Under the pieces are notes generated by a model. The model made no database searches, was not told the origin of the DNA, and saw only the letters and a list, made by a program, of their open reading frames with translations. Below are positions 35,685 through 46,315 of a stretch of DNA of 64,000 nt, piece by piece. Position 1 is the first letter of the stretch. Each line of letters opens with the position of its first letter. The position numbers and the translations under genes were made by a program. Origin of the DNA: Cylicocyclus nassatus (taxonomy: Eukaryota > Nematoda > Chromadorea > Rhabditida > Strongylidae); NCBI GenBank assembly GCA_958299035.1, contig CATQJL010000001.1, positions 83,267,071-83,331,070 on the forward strand, written 5' to 3'.

Positions 35685-36284
35685 TCATCTTAACTTCGTA
35701 TCCTCTGTCTTGGCATGAGCTCGTCGAGCAGCTCGCGCGCGCAGCCGCCTCGACTGGACTTTGCACCGCGTTTGCAGACATGTCGTCTAGTCTTTTTTCA
35801 CACGTAAGCGTCGGAAAAGTCTCAGAGTCGAGCTTTCAATCGCTAACTAGGGTGGGAAAATGGTTGAAGAACACCAAGAACGCGGTACAAGCCCATGCGA
35901 GGCCACGCAGGACCCGAGCCGCTCGACTCGGGCTCACTGCGAATGAGAAAGAGGATAAAGTAAAGAGCATTCTCTTTATAAGGTACGAAGGCGACCGCCT
36001 TCATGAGCGGGAACGCACTTGAGAAATTTGCGGATCCCGATTGAGTCCTCATGTGTTGTCGAGGTCTGATTATAATCTCACCCAACAAGCCAACGAAGAT
36101 TTTGAATTTGTGAAGCACGAAATGCAATTCATGCGAGGCATTGTGACGGAGGTAAGGCACGAAAAAAAATAGGTTTTATCCAGCGTCGTTGCAGGTAAAA
36201 TTGAGGTTGTGCTGTACCGTAAAATGGGACAACGGATGGTGGACGCATTTTCCGCAGTCTTCACTGTACCCGGTAGAGGAATAG

Positions 36285-36827
36285 ATTTGAAGAAAAATGC
36301 TGTCCATATTTTGGCTTTTCTATTACAGCAGTGGTAAATTGTAGTTAGAATTTCCACCCTATAAAGATGCTGCAGGTTCTCAAAATAAGCTCTGTAAAGA
36401 TTACGGATACAATAGCGGACACCACCAACAGGCCCCGCCTCCGCGGAATCGGTTTTTGTAGAACTCGGAATTCAAGAGATTAATACAACTCACCTAAACT
36501 AGAAATGTGTTTGGGTACGATAGGTTTACGGTAGGCAGCCAGTTTTCAGCTGGAGCGTACGCACGTGTTGCTATCAGCACACTACTGGCTACTTACCCGT
36601 AATTTTTTTTCAGAAAAGATTTGTTTGTTTTCGAAAATATGATAGAAAGATACTTGTTGTTCAATGTTGAGAAATATAGCTATTTTTTGCGCTAAGCTAA
36701 TCTTCCTGTGCTAGCACATTACTTCAAAGCATGTAAAGTTGTAAAGTTTAGTCGTTACTTTGCTCGAGTAACTTACGAATCGATGCTGAAGAGCTGAAGA
36801 AGCGCGGAAGTAATCTGGTTCGTTCAA
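36285..36827. other. No gene seen
   Basis: 3' flank of gene C. No repeat or frame that I can support. Confidence 0.4.
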
Positions 36828-37383
36828 AGGCAGTCTCGGGAAAATTGCATTTGCGAGCTTTCTATCCCTCCTTGGCCTTCTGGATGCGGTGAGTCCAGGG
36901 CTGCGCTTGGGAGGTCAAAAAAGTGCTTTCCATGGCGTATTCCGGTCTTGATTGCTCGAGGGATGGGCGAGCGATCGCCGACTGACTCGCGATTGGCTGC
37001 CTGAGTCGATCAGCCAATTGCGGGTAGGGGAACGAAAGCCGCCAGTTTGAGCCGCATTTCGCGGCTAACTAGTCCTTTCGCAACGTTGTTGCATGTCGTT
37101 CCAGGACCAGCAGTCCGCGCAGGCGACCGAAGCTGGCGGCTTTCGTTCCCCTACCCGCCAATTGCCGCCGAAATGGGTGGAGCTACAGTCTCCTGCAGCC
37201 AGTCGCTGTTTTCGGGCGGGAAGCCTGCAGGGAATCGCTGGCCCGGCCCGCTCAGCAACCTCCAAGGCCGGAATACGCAGAAAAAACTTTTTTGGCTTTT
37301 CAAGCACAGTCCCGGACTTACCGGATCCAGAAGGCTATGTGACTGTAAAAAGCCTGCAGTTGCAATTCCGAGCCACTGGCTAA
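36828..37383. mobile_element. AGGCAG MITE, second copy
   Basis: The left end AGGCAGTCTCGGGAAAATTG pairs with a decayed right end (CGAGCCACTGGC). The interior is collinear with the element at 9547-10093, for example CCTTCTGGATGCG(G/C)TGAGTCC and AAGCACAGTC(C/T)CGGACT. The TTAA flanks are not preserved here. It carries a nested hAT-like MITE. Confidence 0.6.
37022..37157. mobile_element. hAT-like MITE with 8-bp target duplication
   Basis: Arms 37022-37045 and 37133-37156 pair perfectly over 24 bp (GGGTAGGGGAACGAAAGCCG...). The flanks CCAATTGC at 37014-37021 and 37158-37165 form an 8-bp duplication, and the related MITE at 9547-10093 has a single CCAATTGC there, i.e. the empty site. An 8-bp duplication points to the hAT superfamily. 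Confidence 0.8.
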
Positions 37384-38972
37384 GGGGTCCAGAGCTTTGT
37401 GGCGTAGTGCGTGAGCAATGTTCGTAGACGACTTCCATCTTCTACCAATGCCCTATGGACCAGTTTTGAAGACAACAAAGGTCAGTAAGAGAACTCTGCA
37501 GCTTTTTAAAAAAAAGATTACAATGATTAAGGTGAGGCGAAAAGCTGCTTTGAGTACACAACTTCATTAGCACCATTGTCCTACCACGTAAAGTGTAGTA
37601 TTCTATGCTAATGTAGCATAAACCAGAAGTAGGAGCACTACCTGGAGTGTGATCGAGCGAAATTATACTGTCAAAAATTATTCTCTCAAATGGTTAAATC
37701 CGATCTGCTACGAAAACAATCATAAAAATCGAAAATAATGTGCGAGATAGAAGCGATGAGATGTTCTGGGAGGTGCTTGCCCTGTCATCTCCAAGTTCTT
37801 GCATACTTATGCTGATGCAACTGATGTTACCTCAGTGCCGAAATATTTCAGCGCCTTGCCAGAACCGTGCTGTCGCCGTGTCGGAATCCTTGCACGCGCC
37901 CTGTATTGATCGATCGATGTTCAGGCACGGCGCTAGCACGAATCCGTTTACAAGGCCTATTAGGAAACGCTTCGCTTGTTTGTCGTTAATCTTAGCAGAA
38001 AGTCAAGCTTTTCACATTTTTTATAACGACTGCTTCCAGTGCAAAAGGCTACAGAGTACTCGACCGCTGCATCTTGGGCGGTAGCGTTTGTGAGCAGGCA
38101 GCTTTTTGAGCTTTAGCACTCTTCCACCAGCTGAGAACAGATAATGTGCCAGTGGCTTACAGTTTTTACAAATATGAAAAAGTGCTAGTACTTTTTTTAA
38201 CTCATGTAGGTAATTTTCAAAGATTTCGCGGCCCGTTCCTTTCCCCACCCCCCTCCCCCCCCCACACACACACATACTCCCTTTCCTCCGAAGGGAAGAG
38301 ACAGCGCAGAATGGCTACGGAGGCATTACGACAGTTCGTAGAGATTTTTTAGCCGTACCACGAAAACCGCTGAGAAACGTCCCGAAGTCTCGCAGAATGT
38401 TTGCCTTCTATCTCACTAGACTTGAGTAACCTTCTACAATTTTACTTGGGAAATTTAAATCATTTTATAGATATTTTGAACTGCTCAAGTATAAAACTAT
38501 AAAAGACTAATCAATTATGAAAGCCTTGAGAGTATCATATTGGCGGTTTTGCAAGAAACAGATTCATTTACTTTTTTCTTACAATTTGCTTGTAGCTGAA
38601 CCGATGCAAGTCTTTGCAAACCATTCTATGTAGTCGATGTGAACTGCATCTCCTATATGCAATAGTCACGCTTTTCAAACGAGACCACTACAAACGACTA
38701 AATCGCTTACAAGCAACGATTTTATATACGATAAGAATTATCTGATCACACTGTTTCCAAAAAATGTTAGAACTCATACGCAAAGTCTGTCTACTTAGAG
38801 TTTCTTGGGGCCAGGTTGGTAAATTGAAGATCAAGTTTGCGAAAAAGAGAAGCGCTTTCTAAGAAGCAAGGGTCAACCTTATTCTACACGATGCGTAGTC
38901 TCATGACAATGATCTTCATTTCTAAGTGCTCCCATTAATTTCAGAATTGAGAAGAATTTATCAGCTGCCTTA
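37384..38972. other. Region upstream of gene D, no gene recognised
   Basis: Several 60-115-codon frames on both strands, none with a known domain or paralogue here. A short C-rich and CA repeat lies at 38244-38275. The frame 37740-38084 is the longest but shows no supporting feature. Confidence 0.4.
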
Positions 38973-39104
38973 GGGTAGGGGAACGAACTCCGCCAGTCTT
39001 AGCCCGCCTTCGCTGGCAATTGGTTCTTTTGCTATACTGCTGCATGTCGTTGCAGGACCAGCAGTCCGTGGAGGCGTTCAATTGGCGGATTTCGTTCCCC
39101 TTTC
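38973..39104. mobile_element. hAT-like MITE, third copy
   Basis: Left end GGGTAGGGGAACGAACTCCG, right end CGGATTTCGTTCCCCTTTCC, and the shared centre CTGCATGTCGTTGCAGGACC-like. It lies about 180 bp upstream of the start of gene D. Confidence 0.6.
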
Positions 39105-39286
39105 CGCTGCGGTATAGTCATAGATTGCATATGCAGCCCCTGTTTCATGTTTTGAGAAAGTTTCGCACTGTGAGACCGCGATGATTGAGGAACAGATTCT
39201 CGTGCTGGGACCACTTCAAAGTGCTTTTGTTTGCTAGTAGGCGTAGTCCCTATATGTGCAGTCAGTGAGCTGACATTCTGAGGATA

Positions 39287-41170
39287 ATGTCATCGACCGA
39301 GGTAATTTTTGCGACTCATGTTTACATGCTGGTTTCTAGCGATGAAAATGATCCTATTTTAGGATAGAAGCGATCATTTGAAAGGTCATGGACGCGTGAA
39401 AGTCAACGTGGGTGGAACTATCTTTGAGACTACGATCTCCACCCTGACAAGAGTGGATAACACTGTGAGTTCTAATTTTTTCGAACTTCCCAAACTTTCA
39501 ACTAGTAAATGAAACTTCAAAGGTACTTTCTACTATGGTTGCGGATCGTTGGCAGAATCAAGAGGAATTGTTTGTGGATCGAAGTCCAACACACTTTGAA
39601 AAAGTATCAAGCAAGCCAGTTTCCCCATCAGAGAGTTTGACGAAATTTGTATTTCAGATACTGAACTACTTGAGAGATGGAAACAATTTTATTCTTCCTG
39701 CGGATCTTGAAGCTAGAGAGAGCCTTCGAAGGGAAGCTGAGGTGAGATCCATATTTATAAACTATGTAGTGTGTTGGCTACTTGCAGTTCTACAATCTTC
39801 CTGGCCTTGCCGAATTGTGCTCCCCGGGTTTCCATGTAGGTGATTGGGTGCAGTGGAATGAGGCCGCTATAGAAGCATATTGGAAATTTATCGCTAGGTG
39901 AGAGATATCGAAGCAAGCCTATAGAATCGGAGAGCATATCTTGAAGGCAGCGTCCGCTCAAATTTCTAATAAATAATTTTGAGTGGTATTTGAACATTTC
40001 TTTTAGGATAAACTAGCTGGCATACCCGGCTCCGCCGTATGTTCCGAATAGAAAATTCCATTTCTCAACCGATCCGAACCAAACTTGGCACACATACACT
40101 TCGGGCCCCGGCGGGTGTCACAGTCCACTTTTCGTTATCGATCGATGTCGATTTTACCGATTTTTATCGATTTTTTGCAGAGTTCACCTACAGGGCTAGG
40201 AGTTGGCACAGGGGGGGAAGTGAGCATGGGGATTCCGAATACAATATTAGTTTTCAGAATTATCGATTACTTTTATTGATTTTATCGATTTTTTGTAAAT
40301 TTTGACATGCGAGGCTGGGATTTTGCACAGGGGGGTAATCGAGCATGCTGATTACGAACACAATATTAGTTTTCAGGATCGTCCATTACTTTTATCGATT
40401 TTATCGATTTTTTTGTAAAGTTTGACCTGCGGGGCTGGGAGTTTGCACAGGGGGTAATCGAGCATGCAGATTACGAATACAATATTAGTTTTCAAGATCG
40501 TCCATTACTTTTATCGATTTTATCGATTTTTTGAAAATTTGAGCTAGGGGGCTGGAATTTGGCACAGGGGTGTAATCGAGCATGCTGATCACCCCCCTTG
40601 GGGATGATCAGCATGCTCGATTACCCCCCTGTGCCAACTCCCAGCCCCCTAGCTCAAACTTTGCAAAAAAATCGATAAAATCGATAAAAGTAATCGATAA
40701 TCCCGAAAACCAATATTGTATTCGGAATCCCCATGCTCGATTACCCCCCTGTGCGAACTCCCAGCCCCGTAGCTCAAACTTTGCAAAAAAATCGATAAAA
40801 TCGATAAAAGTAATCGATAATCCTGAAAACCAATATTGTATTCGGAATCCCCATGCCCGATTACCCCCCTGTGCCAACTCCCAGCCCCGTAGCTCAAACT
40901 TTGCAAAAAAATCGATAAAATCGATAAAAGTAATCGATAATCCTGAAAACCAATATTGTATTCGGAATCCCCATGCTCGATTACCCCCCTGTGCCAACTC
41001 CCAGCCCCGTAGGTGAACTCAGCAAAAAAATCGATAAAAATCGATAAAATCGATATCGATCGATGACGAAAAGTAGCCTATGACACCCGCCGGGGCCCGT
41101 AGTGTATGTGTGCCAAGTTTGGTCCGGATCGGTTCAGAAATGGAATTTTCTATTCGGAACATACGTACAC

Positions 41171-41209
<39 letters not shown>

Positions 41210-42015
41210 TACAGACAAACAGACATTCAGCTTTATATATAAGATAACACACATGCACAAAAATTGGAGCAGATCTATTACATTGGCCACTTACCGTACA
41301 CCTATCGTAAGTCCGCGGAAAAGTTCCAAAATGCAAAGAGAGTATGACATTCGTAGTTAGCGTACTTAGAAACCCCTTTAGGCAAAGCTTTGAATAAACT
41401 GGGATTTTTAGCAATTTAACGTATACCCGCCGCAACCCAAGATGCGTTACGTAGGAAATGAACATGATTTTTTATGTTCAGCTTGCTGAATAAGCCCATT
41501 AGATGAAGTTTGGGGCATCTCCGTGATGTTGACCCCCTAGCGAGGCCTAGCGTAACTCCACCGAATTGCACTGCCGTGGTAATTGGCGTGCAAAATAATC
41601 ACTTTAGACGAAGTTTTAGCGAAATCCTCGATTTTTGTCGGAGCAACTAATGTGAAGCCTTGTTTCTCTTATCGTCAAAATGGTTTCTTTCAACTGTCGT
41701 TTTTTAGGGCACTGGATGAATCTGCTGGAGGTTTCGAGTGTGGTTGAAAGAAGACCCCTTTCAGCCTGAATCGTATAGCGCTTCGTCTCGACATTAGAGC
41801 AAACAGCTACGAAGGGTGGACTCATGTAAAGCACGAAATGCAATTCATGAAAGGATTTGTGACGCAGGTGATGCAATTTTTGAGATTACGAAACTTGTTG
41901 TTTATTCGAAAATGAAGATTTGCAGCTCAATTCAAAGACTTGCTGCACTGTAGAATGGGACGCTGGATGGCGCACACATCTTACACAATCTGCACTGCGG
42001 CTGGCAAAGCGTTGA
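39287..42015 (+). pseudogene. KCTD-like BTB/T1-domain protein, paralogue D (exon 6 interrupted)
   Basis: The clearest 5' end of the family: exon 1 is 39287-39301 (MSSTE, gtaatt donor), then 39363-39464, 39523-39603, 39658-39741 and 39788-39897. Motifs are VKVNVGGTIFETTISTLT, ELFVDRSPTHF, ILNYLRDGNNF, RREAEFYNLPGLAELC and GDWVQWNEAAIEAYW. Exon 6 should begin after the TTTTAG at 40006, but only four bases remain before a 1.2-kb foldback element. Its end reappears at about 41784-41877 (LRLDIRANSYEGW then HVKHEMQFMKGFVTQ), with a TGA just upstream in that frame, and the Cys cluster is not found. Exon 7 is 41926-42015 (CCTVEWDAGW, THLTQSALRLAKR, TGA). It might still make a truncated T1-only protein. 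Sister copy is C. Confidence 0.65.
40011..41245. mobile_element. Foldback element with CTAGCTGG terminus, inserted in gene D
   Basis: Starts ACTAGCTGGCATACCCGGCT right after the exon 6 acceptor and ends with a (CAGA)n run plus TTTATATATAAGAT. The halves are inverted about 40590-40605. Each arm holds ~126-bp tandem units containing ATCGATAAAAGTAATCGATA and CCCTGTGCCAACTCCCAGCC: three clear units on the right, with more diverged partners on the left. Same family as 47302-49343 and 49808-50073. Confidence 0.75.
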
Positions 42016-42460
42016 TCTCTTTGTTCTTGTGTGAACAGCCACATTAACTATGATTTGCTTAATCGCATGTGCTGATGCTGCTTAAGAAGTTCCCCATTAA
42101 GTGCGAGTTTCTCATATAAGTGAGATATAGATACAAAATATTTTTATGAAAAGTCCTAAACTTGTCATGTCCAACACTTGATGTGTTTGATGTACTGCCG
42201 TTTTAGTATCTAATAAAGTTGTAAACCTCATTGAGCTTTCCTCTGCAGTCTTCCAATAAGCAAACGAACGTTGCAAGAAGTGGAGAACAATTTTCTAGAA
42301 TTCTGGATTAGTGGTCTTTATAAGCTTTGGATAAATTGGCGATCCACAGATAGTTGCAGTTGTTATTCTGTGAGATTCAGATTTTAGATCTCGTTGAAAT
42401 CTTGTTTCACTGGCTAGGTTTACTCAACGCAGAGTATTTATATGAATCCAGAATTATTAT
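42016..42460. other. Gene D 3' flank, no gene seen
   Basis: An AATAAAG-type word at about 42213 could serve as a polyadenylation signal for D, but this is weak. Confidence 0.3.
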
Positions 42461-43120
42461 TTGACTGTTAATTTTGGTAGAGGTTTTGGGCGCGCCGAGA
42501 GTCAATACATATTGATTTCAACAACGTATACGGTAGTTCCACATACGGTAGCTGGAAGCGGATTAACCATCGAACCATATGACGTAAAATCGAACCTTTC
42601 GGTAAGATATATTTGTTGCTTTCTTTATATTAGCGATTTTACTTTCCTCTCATTAGATAAACTTCATGACTGTAAACCGCCTCATTTTAGTTTTTATATT
42701 CGTAAACTACATGTCTCCACTGATACGGTATAACAAAACTCGATCTACATTTCGCTGAAGATTGCGGAACAGAGTTGCCCGGCGATTACTTCGAAGACGA
42801 AAGTATACTAATTCCACATGAGATTGCATGTACGGTTTACAGTAATGAAGAAAAATTTTGGAATCCTCGGTAACTACGAATGGAGGTGCTATCTGAGACA
42901 TGTTGAAAAATGGTCAGGCATGATCGAGTTTTCGCCCAACTTGCCCTTTAACAGGCAGCCCGTTTTTTATTGGTGTTTAGTACCTCAAAGTGTTTCGCCA
43001 CAGCAAGAACAATTCATTTTAGAAAAACATGTTTGCTTGTTTTGTGAATATGGAAAATTGCCTAATTATCACGATTTCCTAGTATCAAGAGACACTGTCA
43101 GTTTCTGTTTCAAAAATTAG
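42461..43120 (+). CDS. Unidentified spliced gene, 3' part
   Basis: I do not recognise the family. A frame with SQYILISTTYTVVPHT and GLTIEPYDVKSNLS ends at a good donor (TCG/gtaaga, 42602). After a CATTAG acceptor, INFMTVNRLILVFIFVNYMS follows, which contains a hydrophobic stretch. A separate open frame near 42737-42870 reads TKLDLHFAEDCGTELPG and onward. The last exon candidate (from about 42870 to the TAG at 43118-43120) contains NYEWRCYLRHVEKWSG, QPVFYWCLVPQS and HVCLFCEYGKLPNYH. The exon joins are uncertain. The tail is duplicated at 2-55, upstream of gene A, so this gene belongs to the A/E duplication unit. Confidence 0.4.
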
Positions 43121-44436
43121 AGGCTGAGCACAAGCAGTGCAGATGGAAACGCCAGAGAATTCTATCGGAATTCTAGAAAATGATGAGAAAAATGTAGGAA
43201 GAGCTGCAAGGGGGGGCGGGGGAGGTGGGAATGAATATACCAACGCACCCTTGTCATAAGATGGTGCTTCTCTTTTCAGACTCAAGTGTAACATATGCGG
43301 TAAAGATTGTGTAAGTTTTCGGAGTCTTCTAATATAAAGACCTTTTCGCTTCTTTCTGGAATTTCAGTGTCATTTGCTCAAGCACAACATCTGCGCCGTT
43401 TCCATGACTCATTCGTCGATTACCATCAGCTCCAGGCGGCCGTCAACATGGTGGGTTTGATGATTGTGAAACGAAATTGGATGAAAAGCAGTATTGTTCA
43501 TTTTCTTTCCTGCCATGACTATTTTTATCATGTTTACTGAATTTTGACAATGAAAAAATCTTCAGGGAGACAAAATCCTATCTCCCAAATACACGCGCGT
43601 GAAAATCAACGTTGGCGGTACAGTTTTTGAGACCTACCTTTCCACTCTCACAAAAGTGAATGAAAGTGTAAGTTGGAGCGCGTTTTCATGTTCATCGAAG
43701 ACATTTCAATATTTGAAAAGGTGCTCTCCGCTATGGTGGCCGAGGAAATGCAAAATGGAGACGAACTGTTCATAGACAGAAATCCCCTGCTTTTTGCCAA
43801 AGTTAGAAAACTGATTCGCAGTCTTAGTGCGAAGTTTCTCAGTTCAGGTACTGGATTATCTACGAGATGACGAGCGTTTTGTTCCTCCATCTGACGATGA
43901 TGCCAAAGAAGCACTTCGGAGAGAAGCTGAGGTCTGCCTTTGATAAAGAAGGAGCAATTCCTAAGATGTCATTTAGTTCTATAATCTGCCCGAGCTCGTC
44001 AACAAGTGCTTGCCCGAAGAATTTCGTACTGGTGTTAAAGTAAAATGGAAGGAAAGCGCTATCGAATCGTACTCGAAGGGTTCTCGCCATGTAAGAAATA
44101 GTCGACTTTTTGTGTGCTAAGCTTTCATGCCTACGCAAAAATGCATGCGTTTGAATAGAAAATTTTCCATAGTTTTATATCGTAGCGTTTCTTTTCTAAG
44201 GGCTTTTGACATACCTAGTTGCACATTTTGCTCGGCACAATCGGAGAAATGTTCGATTCCGAAATTTTCGAAGTCGCGAGATGGGACACTGAAGGATGAG
44301 TATTGCTTGACACTGAAGTATCAGATGCGCCTCATGAAAGGGGAAGTGAGAACGGGAGTATGCGCTACAATATACACTGCTTCTCCTTTCCAAAAATTTT
44401 CTGGCTTTCCAGCCTTTTGGCAATCTCCCTGGCTGT

Positions 44437-44639
44437 ACTTCACGTAATATCTCGTTCGTTCTCTGTTTGTAAAACCTGGACATTATGTCATAAATTCAGT
44501 AGCTTTCTTTTGATATAATTGTTTTATTCGGCCTAACGTTTCGGTTTGATATAAATGTTTTATTCGGCCTAACGTTTCGGTTTGATATAAATGTTTCATT
44601 CAAATTTTATTCAAACCTGTCTGGCAAAGAAAGCTACTG
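44437..44639. mobile_element. 203-bp insertion with 15-bp target duplication
   Basis: AATCTCCCTGGCTGT occurs at 44422-44436 and 44640-44654, while gene A has it once, so this is the target duplication. The insert contains two and a half copies of a ~35-bp unit (TATTCGGCCTAACGTTTCGG) and short inverted ends (CAGTAGCTTTCTTTT against AAAGAAAGCTACTG). The long duplication fits retroposition more than a cut-and-paste element, but there is no poly-A tail. Confidence 0.7.
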
Positions 44640-44718
44640 AATCTCCCTGGCTGTCGTCATATGGGGGAGTCCCTATGAACATTACCCGTTGCACTTACTA
44701 ACATCTGCATTGCGTTAA

Positions 44719-46285
44719 AGGCAGCGTCCACCAGACTGGAGGTACCTGGCTCTGGTAGTAATGTAATAGTAGACCACCTAACTAAGCGAGGACAGAAGTT
44801 TGCAGCGCGAAAGGAAGTCTGCGAAGTCTACAAATCGCCCCTCAAGTGGTCCGAATCTTACGGTAGGCTCGGGCGAGTGCGAGATGCATGCAAGGTAGAG
44901 ACGCAGAGTCGTTGCGGGACCCTGCGCTCAAGACTGGTCCGCTATACGCACTCTGGCCTTGCAAATCGATATTGCTGTGTGGGCGCGCCCGGGCCTACCG
45001 TAAGATTCGGGCCACTTTCGGAGCAAATTTGAGGCTTGGTAGACCCCTTCTTTCGCTCCGAACTTCAGTCATCGCCAGGGTCAAGCGTGAGATGTGGCAC
45101 GCCACACCTGGGGGGGGGGGGGGTCGTATTGAGGAGTCAAAAGGGGAGGGGGTCGTAGTTGGGTAACCTGATAATAGTGATAACATGATATTCGTATCAT
45201 ATCCATAATTTGCAGACGAAGAAGGCTCAAAACAATCCAATGGAATCTACGAGGTTTAGGCTATAGATTCATATAAATACTGTTCGCTAAAAATGTTTTT
45301 TTTGATATAGTTAATGTGGCAGCCACAGCTTTTAAGGGGGTGTGCCACACCCCATTAAGTCATAAAAACATTTTTAGCAAACGGTATTTATTTGGATCTA
45401 TAGCCTAGACCTCCTGGTTTTCACAAGAGTGATTTGAGCCTGATTCGTTTTCTTTGCTCTGAGTTATATTTGGTGAAAGCACGACCATTAAAAGCGAAAA
45501 ATGGGAAAAAAGAGATTTTGGTTGGCTTCTAATTCTACAGTTTGAAGGTCTTATGAAGCGGGATTTCTAAATAGCTAGCTACTTCATCTTTGAAACAAAG
45601 TTAATCATGTTGGAAAATGACCATTTCACTTAGGTAGCCTAGTATCTTGAATCTTCAGAATTCGCTCAAACTTCGTCTACAAGGGTTAATTGACATGCTC
45701 ATTATGGATATATTGCCCATTATGTTTGGCAGGGCCTTCAGGTAATGCTATCTTAGGTATATATTATAATTCAGGGGGGGGGTGTAATTAAGACAGCAGT
45801 CAGGGGGGGGGGGGGTCGTAACCAGCGATCGTGTGCCACACCCCTTGCTTGACCCTGGTCATCGCTTAGGTAGAGGGTCTACTTAGAGGCAGCGTTCGGG
45901 CAAAATTTCGAATGGAATTTTTTCGCTTACCTGGGCTTATTCCTCCCGCTGATCCTGAAAATGCAGCTTGGAGGGCACGAAAACGCCGAAAACGGGCTTT
46001 TCCAGGAACTCTTATGTTGAATTCGTCGCCTGCCGCCAAGATTAAGACGCAGAGTTTTTGTGGGACCGTCTACGTCTTGGCTGTGTGCGGTATGCGCACT
46101 CTGGCTTATCGAACTAACTCGTCCCGGTCGCTGGGCGTTCCGGTCGCCACTTCTGAAGCGGATTTCTTGCTTCAGAAGCAAATTGGTGTATTGCCAGTTG
46201 GGCAAGAGCCTTACCAGGACCCCGGACGCTGCCTTTAACATCGCCACAAAAACCCGACACCCATCTTTTTGCCGGAATGCTGCCT
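44719..46285. mobile_element. TTAA-flanked AGGCAG element in the last exon of E
   Basis: Flanked by TTAA at 44715-44718 and 46286-46289; gene A has one TTTA at this point. The ends start AGGCAGC(G/A). Two further ends lie inside (AGGCAGCGTTCGGGCAAAA at about 45893, and GGACGCTGCCT plus TTAA at 46224-46238), so the element is composite, with interleaved ends. It contains G homopolymers (about 45109 and 45801) and a foldback at about 45230-45420. No transposase is seen. Confidence 0.7.
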
Positions 46286-46315
46286 TTAAGCGAAGCAATA
46301 CATTCTTTTCTATTT

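Larger units (their letters stand above)
28222..36284 (+). pseudogene. KCTD-like BTB/T1-domain protein, paralogue C (dispersed, VNVGG exon missing)
   Basis: The pieces are exon 1 at 28222-28266 (MTHSSAIGSSSWHRE, phase-0 gtaagt donor), exons 3-5 at 30651-30731, 30782-30865 and 30909-31018, the end of exon 6 up to 36151, and exon 7 at 36195-36284 (TAG). Visible motifs are LFVDRDPIHF, ILNYLRDGGNL, KEAEFYNLPELAKLC, FEFVKHEMQFMRGIVTE and CCTVKWDNGWWTHFPQSS. Exon lengths 81, 84, 110 and 90 equal those of D, its sister. The 102-nt exon with the VNVGG strand is not found between 28267 and 30650, so the T1 fold would lack its first strands. The Cys-cluster half of exon 6 is also absent. Several inverted-repeat elements separate the pieces. 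Assigning the pieces to one gene is inference; exon 1 could belong to a separate unit. Confidence 0.55.
43448..46296 (+). pseudogene. KCTD-like BTB/T1-domain protein, paralogue E (frameshift plus insertions)
   Basis: Near-copy of A: exons 43448-43450 (ATG), 43566-43667, 43721-43801, 43848-43931, 43977-44090, 44201-44357 and 44413 onward. Motifs are VKINVGGTVFETYLSTLT, ELFIDRNPLLF, VLDYLRDDERF, REAEFYNLPELVNKC, a CTFCSAQSEKC cluster and KYQMRLMKG. Exon 5 is 114 nt against 113 in A, so the frame shifts near 44078 (TCGAAGGGTTCTC where A has TGGAAGGTTTTC). Exon 6 is nine bases shorter, which keeps the frame. Exon 7 is cut first by a 203-bp insertion (44437-44639), then by a TTAA-flanked element (44719-46285), leaving its last bases at 46286-46296, where the TGA of A has changed. 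A truncated T1 protein remains conceivable. Compared with A, all four later insertions in this stretch can be placed. Confidence 0.7.

Noticed and set aside
35516..36022. 168-codon frame with WHELVEQLARAAAST and KEDKVKSILFIRYEG
   Set aside because: Its first part is the arm of a palindromic MITE and the rest matches nothing I know. The GC-rich composition alone keeps stops rare.
40582..41016. 144-codon frame with three copies of an HARLPPCANSQP-type repeat, and its mirror on the - strand
   Set aside because: It is created by the ~126-bp tandem units of the foldback element in gene D. Open on both strands, with no independent support.
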